Shown: piece after piece, positions 59,433-64,000 of the stretch | Position numbering within the stretch: position 1 is the first letter of the stretch | How the letters are laid out: the number at the start of each line of letters is the position of its first letter | Assembly (NCBI GenBank): GCA_013361095.1 | Contig: JAATWA010000001.1 | Span: 3,379,001 to 3,443,000 of the forward strand | Direction of reading: 5' to 3' | Length of the DNA stretch: 64,000 bases | Origin: Pseudanabaena biceps | GTDB taxonomy: Bacteria > Cyanobacteriota > Cyanobacteriia > Pseudanabaenales > Pseudanabaenaceae | Translations under genes and position numbers: made by a program | Notes under the pieces: generated by a model | Database searches by the model: none | Seen by the model: the letters and a program-made list of their open reading frames with translations, nothing else | What the model was told of the DNA's origin: nothing

Positions 59433-59465
59433 TTAAAATTCCCCCTATTCTCCTTATGAAAATCT

Positions 59466-59512
59466 CCAAAACCCAAGAGAGAGTTGCGCCGCAACTCTCT
59501 CTTGGGTTTTGG
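59466..59512. repeat. Perfect inverted repeat, 22-bp arms
   Basis: The arms begin CCAAAACCCAAGAGAGAGTT and are separated by GCC. Confidence 0.65.
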
Positions 59513-59583
59513 CTTTGTTCTAGCAGCTATAGCTTTCAAAATTAGTTTTATCCCGATCGCCCAAAATAACGGTAGGATTTCCG

Positions 59584-60630
59584 ATGAATTACTTACACTC
59601 TCATCCCACCATCGTCATGGAATCTCCTAGAAACTTAGGCTATCGTCAGCCAGCCGAATGGCAACCCCACAAAGCCTGTTGGTTAGCCTTTCCTAGCCAT
59701 CGTGATCTGTGGTTAGATGCACTCGATATTGTCCAAGCAGAATTTGTTGCCCTCGCTAAAGCGATCGCCTCCTCAGAAACTCTGGAGATATTGGTTCTCC
59801 AAGAAACTGCCGCGATCGCTAAGGAACTTCTCAAGGATTTGCCAGTACGCTTCCATGAGATTAACTTTGGTGATATCTGGATGCGTGACATAACTCCTAT
59901 CTATGTTAAAGATGCAGTAGGAAATCTCGGCGCACTAAAATTTCAATGGAATGGTTGGGGTGGTAAATACCTGTTAGAGCATGACAACCTAGTAGCGACG
60001 AATATACTCAACACTTTTGATATACCTAAGTTTGAGTTTGACTGGGTGCTAGAAGGCGGCGCGATCGAGGTTGATGGGGAAGGAACTTGTCTGACGACAA
60101 AACAATGCTTGCTAAATCCCAATCGCAATCCAAATATGGATCAAGCTGCGATCGAGCTTGGCTTAAAGAATGCTTTAGGTGTGGAAAAAATTCTTTGGAT
60201 TGAAGAAGGATTACTCAATGATCATACCGATGGACATATTGACACGATCGCTCGCTTTGTCGCGCCGCAAAAAGTCATGTGTATGTACCCCACTTCCACT
60301 GATGATCCTAATCACCAAGTTCTGTTAGATATTGCCTCTCAATTAGAGTCAATGACCGATGCTCAGGGTCGCAACCTAGAGGTAATTAAGATTCCCTCAC
60401 CAAGTCTGATTCTTGATGATGAGGGCGAGATTATGCCTGCTAGCTATCTCAATTTCTATATTTCCAACGACAGCGTTATCATTCCTACCTATGGCTCTGA
60501 TAACGATGATTTAGCGGTGCAAGCCATCGCAAAGCATTTCCCTGATCGCAAAGTGATCGGACTTTCTGCCAAACATATTCTCTTAGGTGGCGGCGCATTT
60601 CATTGCATCACCTGTCATCAGCCCATCTAG
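59584..60630 (+). CDS. aguA: Agmatine deiminase
   Basis: A 348-residue enzyme that converts agmatine to N-carbamoylputrescine in the arginine decarboxylase route to polyamines. The family motifs WPCH-like QPHKACWLAFPSH, DIWMRDITP and NDHTDGHID are present. The catalytic cysteine is in LLGGGAFHCITCHQP near the C-terminus. An ATG at 59617 (MESPRNLG) could also be the start, as the first eleven residues are not conserved. The gene is followed by a terminator-like hairpin and appears monocistronic. Confidence 0.9.
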   Translation: MNYLHSHPTIVMESPRNLGYRQPAEWQPHKACWLAFPSHRDLWLDALDIVQAEFVALAKAIASSETLEILVLQETAAIAKELLKDLPVRFHEINFGDIWMRDITPIYVKDAVGNLGALKFQWNGWGGKYLLEHDNLVATNILNTFDIPKFEFDWVLEGGAIEVDGEGTCLTTKQCLLNPNRNPNMDQAAIELGLKNALGVEKILWIEEGLLNDHTDGHIDTIARFVAPQKVMCMYPTSTDDPNHQVLLDIASQLESMTDAQGRNLEVIKIPSPSLILDDEGEIMPASYLNFYISNDSVIIPTYGSDNDDLAVQAIAKHFPDRKVIGLSAKHILLGGGAFHCITCHQPI

Positions 60631-60665
60631 ACAAATCGCCCGCTAAGCGGGCGATTTGTCTTTTG
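60630..60665 (+). terminator. Terminator of the agmatine deiminase gene
   Basis: GACAAATCGCCCGC pairs with GCGGGCGATTTGTC around TAA. It overlaps the stop codon and is followed by TTTTG. Confidence 0.65.
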
Positions 60666-60700
60666 TGTTTGACCGATTTGCTGAGTAGCTCAGCATAGTT

Positions 60701-60743
60701 GTAATTGCTGTGCCGCCCGCGCAGCGGGCGGCACAGCAATTAC
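60701..60743. repeat. Perfect inverted repeat, 20-bp arms
   Basis: The arm GTAATTGCTGTGCCGCCCGC and its complement flank GCA. It ends at the base before the thymidylate-synthase-like stop codon. The GTGCCGCCCGC core matches 42797. Confidence 0.65.
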
Positions 60744-61559
60744 TTAAAGTTGATTACGTTCTACATCAAATCGATAGGATTGGAAGCCAGTAAAATTTGC
60801 TCTCTTTTCAGAACTAGACAACGCGATCGCTACATGTTCAAAGGGAGATAAATGAGCAGGTTTAGAGCTAAGCAAGCGATCGTGCAATTTGATGTCATCC
60901 GCAAGACTACGAACCCCATCATGATTGAGATAGCTAACTCTGGCACAACGCCCTACCGAAATCTTCACTAACTCATCAATATCGAGAATTTCGGCAATAT
61001 CGTCTTGTTTAATCAAAGGTAAGTGCCATTGTCCTTGTGAGAGTTGCTGTGGCTGGCTTACATCATAGGCAGCCTTCATTTTATGTGCAAGATTTTGAAT
61101 TTCAGGCTGAGCGTCAGGATGACAGCGTTGTTCAAAAAAGTTTCGATATTCTGTTCCCGAACAAATTACGGTAATTGTCGAAAAAGGTTCTAATAGTCTA
61201 TTAACCACTTGCTTATGAATCCCAATTTCCACAAGTCGCTTGGCATGGCGAATTGCATCATTTCTTGCTTCTTGCCAAACTTCTCTCGCTAGATTTGCTT
61301 CTACTTCTGTAACTTCTGTTTGAGCAGACATTCCCTTTTGGTTTTTACCCCAATGTAATGGATAAACCTCTTGAGATTCCACTAGTTTGATCATCTTCTC
61401 TACAGGAATAGCCCGACTACTACTGCTGTTTTTACTTAGCATTCGATGAGTCATAAACTCAGAATGAATCATCCGATGGTAGGTCAGTACAAAGGTTGTC
61501 AAGCGATCGCCTGTTGTATTCACACTATCCGCAATAATTTCCGCCTTAGGTTGAAACAT
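60744..61559 (-). CDS. ThyX-family (FAD-dependent thymidylate synthase-like) protein
   Basis: A 271-residue protein. LTTFVLTYHRMIHSEFMTHRMLSKNSSSSRAIPVEKM corresponds to the ThyX motif RHRxxSxNxxSxRY, but the first Arg is Thr and the last Tyr is replaced. TEYRNFFEQRCHPDAQPEIQNLA matches the C-terminal ThyX region that binds dUMP. The spacing is longer than in standard ThyX (about 220 residues). Members with this layout occur in bacteria and phages. It may be an atypical flavin-dependent methylase on dUMP or a related nucleotide. A single gene, it is convergent with aguA. Confidence 0.75.
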   Translation of the reverse strand: MFQPKAEIIADSVNTTGDRLTTFVLTYHRMIHSEFMTHRMLSKNSSSSRAIPVEKMIKLVESQEVYPLHWGKNQKGMSAQTEVTEVEANLAREVWQEARNDAIRHAKRLVEIGIHKQVVNRLLEPFSTITVICSGTEYRNFFEQRCHPDAQPEIQNLAHKMKAAYDVSQPQQLSQGQWHLPLIKQDDIAEILDIDELVKISVGRCARVSYLNHDGVRSLADDIKLHDRLLSSKPAHLSPFEHVAIALSSSEKRANFTGFQSYRFDVERNQL

Positions 61560-61749
61560 AAATCTATAAATTTTTCTGTAGTCTTAAAATATTAACAATC
61601 TCTTTTCGATGAATAGAATGTTGCAGCTATGCCTTGCAATACTTTACTCACCCTAAAGCGAGCAAATTACATCCTATAGCATTAAAGTCCAAAGCGCTGT
61701 AAGATAGCAAACACACCTCAGAGCATACATATTTGCTCAGTTTTTCGCT

Positions 61750-62511
61750 ATGACGATCGCCATGATACGCAATGACGACTCAACTATTTTAAATAATGAT
61801 GTAACTCCATATAGCCCATTGGACTTATTACCTGAAGAGGAATCACCTCTTCCTGATCCTGATGAAATGCTGTTGCTTCTCAACTCTGCAATTATTTTTG
61901 AGAGAATGCAAGCAGCTAGAGCCTTTTGCGAATTAGAAGATCCTCGTTCGATACCCCGTCTCATTGAGCTATTGCAAGATGAATGTCCCCTTGTTCGAGT
62001 CAGTGCCGCCTATGCTTTAGGACGCAACAAAAGTGAACAGGCGATCGCGCCGCTAATCAGCCAACTAAGACAGGACTGGAATGGGTATGTGCGTAAAGGC
62101 ATAGTCTGGGCGTTGGGAACTTGTCGTGCCAAAGTAGGTTTGCCACCCTTGATTTCGGCTCTAAAGTACGACATTATGGCGGTGCGACTATGGGCAGCTA
62201 GCGCCCTCGGACAGTTGGGCGACACTCAGGCGATCGCGGCGCTAACTGAGGCTCTGACTGAAGATATTACTGCCACAGTGCGTGGCAACTGCGCTTGGTC
62301 ACTGGGCAAATTAATCACCCAAATGCGTTGCGAAGATACTTTTCACACTGAGATTTATCATGAAGCTGTGGATGCTTTGATCAATGCTTTGATTGATGAT
62401 GATCTTAGTGTGCAGACCGATGCTAGAAATGCTTTACGCAAAGTAGGTGATCCTAGGGGCTTAAAAGTATTAGATCGCATTGAAATGGATCAAGGTTATT
62501 GCGAGTTTTAA
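61750..62511 (+). CDS. HEAT-repeat protein
   Basis: A 253-residue protein with an acidic N-terminal leader (EEESPLPDPDEML) and five HEAT-type helical pairs (for example VRVSAAYALGRNKSEQAIAPLISQL, VRLWAASALGQLGDTQAIAALTEAL). Such proteins serve as scaffolds, and in cyanobacteria some act on phycobilisomes or thylakoid assembly. The specific partner is unknown. The stop codon lies at the left edge of a family C repeat. Confidence 0.7.
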   Translation: MTIAMIRNDDSTILNNDVTPYSPLDLLPEEESPLPDPDEMLLLLNSAIIFERMQAARAFCELEDPRSIPRLIELLQDECPLVRVSAAYALGRNKSEQAIAPLISQLRQDWNGYVRKGIVWALGTCRAKVGLPPLISALKYDIMAVRLWAASALGQLGDTQAIAALTEALTEDITATVRGNCAWSLGKLITQMRCEDTFHTEIYHEAVDALINALIDDDLSVQTDARNALRKVGDPRGLKVLDRIEMDQGYCEF

Positions 62512-62620
62512 AACCAATTTTGGGGTTTGCAGCGCCTAAGGCGCTGCAAACCCCAAAATTGGTTTTTTGAAAGCCAGCCTGCGGTTGGCTTTCAAAAATC
62601 AATTTTTATAATGAGAATTG
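62509..62620. repeat. Family C element, left end missing
   Basis: It contains AAACCAATTTTGGGGTTTGC with its complement, a GCCAGCCTGCGG hairpin and the right end ATAATGAGAATTG. It begins inside the stop codon of the HEAT-repeat gene. Confidence 0.65.
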
Positions 62621-62641
62621 ATGGAAAGTTGATCTTAGTAT

Positions 62642-62669
62642 TTGACAAATGCGCGATCGCTGCTATGAT
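62642..62669 (+). promoter_or_regulatory. Promoter of tRNA-Gly
   Basis: TTGACA (62642-62647) and TATGAT (62664-62669) are spaced by 16 bases, about 25 bases upstream of the tRNA. The spacer contains a HIP1 octamer. Confidence 0.7.
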
Positions 62670-62693
62670 TAGTAACTGCACATAGCAAAAATT

Positions 62694-62764
62694 GCGAATG
62701 TAGTTTAGTGGTAAAACCCCTGCCTTCCAAGCAGATGTTGCGGGTTCGATTCCCGCCATTCGCT
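62694..62764 (+). tRNA. tRNA-Gly (anticodon UCC)
   Basis: A 71-base tRNA. The acceptor is GCGAATG/CATTCGC, the D stem GTTT/AAAC, the anticodon loop CTTCCAA (anticodon TCC) and the T arm GCGGG TTCGATT CCCGC. The top pair of the anticodon stem is C27-A43, a mismatch. The discriminator is T and CCA is not encoded. Confidence 0.92.
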
Positions 62765-62770
62765 TAATCT

Positions 62771-62823
62771 CAAAACCCAAAATAAAGGACGGCGCTTAGC
62801 GCCGTCCTTTATTTTGGGTTTTG
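62771..62823. repeat. Perfect inverted repeat, 25-bp arms
   Basis: The arms begin CAAAACCCAAAATAAAGGAC and enclose TTA. It lies between tRNA-Gly and tcdA and may end both transcripts. Confidence 0.65.
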
Positions 62824-62849
62824 ATTGGAGCGCTGTAAGTGCGACTCTT

Positions 62850-63566
62850 TTATTTGAGCAAATCCCTAATGACTACACTGGCAAGATTTAATCCAAACAA
62901 GGCAGGTAAATAGGAAATTGTGCCGTAATACGATCGCTTGAAATTACTGCCATCGGTTAATTGTAAAGACTCGCGATTAACTAACTCTTCCGAATACACC
63001 GCAATAATATTTGCCTCAGAAAAACCCTTACGCCTCAGCCCTTTACGAACCTTATAGGCAAACCGACAACAATCAGTTTCAAAAATTGGCGCAATTTTTA
63101 CTTTCTGGGGATCAATGCGACCGCCAGCTCCCATACTGCTCACCACTTTCACGCCATTGGTTGCCGCCGCTCCCAAAAAATAAAGCTTCGGTTGCAAACT
63201 GTCGATACAATCTAAAACCCAATCAAACTTAGCTGTGACTAGCTCCATCATTAGATCAGGAGTCAGAAACTCTTTAATTACGGTCAGATGGATTTCAGAA
63301 TTTATATCACGCATCCTTGCCGCCATCACGTCAGCTTTATGTAAGTCCACAGTGCTGTCAAGCGCAACAATCTGACGGTTTTTATTAGAAGGATCAACGC
63401 GATCGCCATCCACAATCGTCATTTTCCCAATCCCTGCGCGACATAAAAACTCTGCAGCAAAGCTCCCGACTCCTCCCATGCCAACCACTAGAATATTTGC
63501 CTGCTGAAGATTGCTAATGCTGTTAGCACCAATCAATAACTCTGTGCGTTGTAACCAGTCTGTCAT
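62850..63566 (-). CDS. tcdA: tRNA threonylcarbamoyladenosine dehydratase (ThiF/MoeB family)
   Basis: A 238-residue E1-like enzyme that cyclises the t6A modification at position 37 of tRNAs to ct6A, using ATP. The Rossmann loop is VGMGGVGSFAAEFL (about 28-41), followed by VDGDRVDPSNKNRQ, which contacts ATP and is typical of the family. The C-terminal text (FLGAAATNGVKVVSSMGAGGRIDP) matches TcdA. The ATG at 63566 begins MTDWLQRTELLIG, as in homologues; the longer frame would add twenty residues from a repeat. Confidence 0.88.
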   Translation of the reverse strand: MTDWLQRTELLIGANSISNLQQANILVVGMGGVGSFAAEFLCRAGIGKMTIVDGDRVDPSNKNRQIVALDSTVDLHKADVMAARMRDINSEIHLTVIKEFLTPDLMMELVTAKFDWVLDCIDSLQPKLYFLGAAATNGVKVVSSMGAGGRIDPQKVKIAPIFETDCCRFAYKVRKGLRRKGFSEANIIAVYSEELVNRESLQLTDGSNFKRSYYGTISYLPALFGLNLASVVIRDLLK

Positions 63567-63600
63567 CGTAAAGATTGAAGTTATATAGAAGTATCTAAGA

Positions 63601-63634
63601 GTTAAAACTTGTGGCATACGCCACAAGTTTTAAC
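63601..63634. repeat. Family D-type palindrome core
   Basis: GTTAAAACTTGTGGC and its complement are separated by four bases. It lies upstream of tcdA and would form part of its leader. Confidence 0.5.
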
Positions 63635-63745
63635 GATAAAAGCTTGTGAAAGGCATACTTAGCGAGGCTTCCAAAATCTTTTCTAGGGTTTGAAGTCATC
63701 CCAAAGCACTGTATGATAAAAAAGCCGATTTTAGCGGTTTTACCT

Positions 63746-64000
63746 ATGACAGTACCTTATCATGCGGCTCTAACCAAATCAGAACTGCTTGATCGCTATG
63801 CTAAAGGTGATCGCAGTTTTGGGAAAACTAATTTTCATGACTGCGATATGCAAGGTATATGTCTTCATGGCATTGACTTAAGCGAATCAATATTGACTCA
63901 TGTTAACTTTAGTGGCGCTGATCTACGGGGAGCCGATCTCGCTTGGGCAGATCTAAGTCGTGCCAATCTCGAAAAAGCTGATTTAAGGGGTGCAATTTTA
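63746..64000 (+). CDS. Pentapeptide-repeat protein, N-terminal part
   Basis: The gene runs off the right edge, and 85 codons are visible. After MTVPYHAALTKSELLDRYAKG the A(D/N)Lxx repeat appears (GADLRGADLAWADLSRANLE), which folds as a right-handed quadrilateral beta helix. Such proteins are frequent in cyanobacteria and may be cytoplasmic or thylakoid-linked. No signal peptide is seen. The function is unknown. Confidence 0.75.
   Translation, partial: MTVPYHAALTKSELLDRYAKGDRSFGKTNFHDCDMQGICLHGIDLSESILTHVNFSGADLRGADLAWADLSRANLEKADLRGAIL

Larger units (their letters stand above)
59215..59583. other. Gap with a family C element and a palindrome
   Basis: It contains the C copy at 59302 and a 22-bp-arm palindrome at 59466. 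No gene is evident. Confidence 0.55.

Noticed and set aside
6167..62823. CRISPR arrays from the many repeated palindromes
   Set aside because: The repeats are kilobases apart, differ in sequence and have no regular spacers; no cas genes are present.
1..64000. Insertion sequence or transposase gene that could move the repeat elements
   Set aside because: No frame in the window resembles a transposase, RAYT protein, integrase or reverse transcriptase; any helper must be elsewhere.
1..64000. Ribosomal RNA genes
   Set aside because: No stretch resembles 16S, 23S or 5S sequence.

Overview
This window comes from a cyanobacterial chromosome. The evidence is the many HIP1 octamers (GCGATCGC), a CP12-type Calvin-cycle regulator, a plastoquinone-pathway prenyltransferase, an SLH/OprB iron-uptake-type porin, an NblB-type HEAT-repeat protein and several families found mainly in cyanobacteria. 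The moderate GC content and the dense population of perfect intergenic palindromes suggest a Pseudanabaena-like filamentous species; that genus call is inference.

Layout. 1-3.5 kb: a glycogen-debranching-type protein (cut by the window edge) and two GT4 glycosyltransferases. 4-12 kb: a small membrane protein, the CCA-adding enzyme, a site-2-protease homologue that has lost its catalytic motif, an acidic repeat-bearing protein, CP12 and the hydroxybenzoate prenyltransferase. 12-16 kb: tRNA-Ala(CGC) and a sulfate ABC-transport operon (sbpA-cysT-cysW plus a NIL-domain gene, without cysA). 16-22 kb: an M1 aminopeptidase, then an accessory island with two lone HicB-like genes, a YgiT/DUF4258 toxin-antitoxin-like pair, a PD-(D/E)XK-like gene and a truncated protein kinase. 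22-26 kb: a polysaccharide cluster (SLBB export protein, UDP-xylose synthase, UDP-glucose dehydrogenase). 26-46 kb: mainly housekeeping and conserved cyanobacterial genes (ribE, ndk, plsY, trpA, a two-gene regulatory pair, an HD protein, a degenerate diguanylate cyclase, a J-domain protein). 46-58.4 kb: a porin, then a 1773-residue protein ending in a divergent Hsp70/actin-like domain, directly followed by smc. 58.5-64 kb: hicB with a nonsense-mutated hicA, tRNA-Ser(CGA), agmatine deiminase, a ThyX-family protein, a HEAT-repeat protein, tRNA-Gly(UCC), tcdA and the start of a pentapeptide-repeat protein.

The most striking non-coding feature is the intergenic DNA. Nearly every gap holds long perfect inverted repeats. 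Several fall into families with shared ends that behave like miniature mobile elements. I call them A (about 105 bp, ends TACAGC/GCTGTA), C (about 130 bp, ends CAGCAATTCTC), D (about 90-105 bp, ends AAGTAGCTAG), E (98 bp, ends CTACTCC) and F (flank GTAAAATAAGGAACC). At 30.3-30.6 kb an E element sits inside a C element, which sits inside a D element, and the C insertion is flanked by a near-perfect 9-bp direct repeat. Palindromes also supply the stop codons of several genes, including the 3' end of the cca coding sequence. No transposase gene, CRISPR array or rRNA operon was seen.
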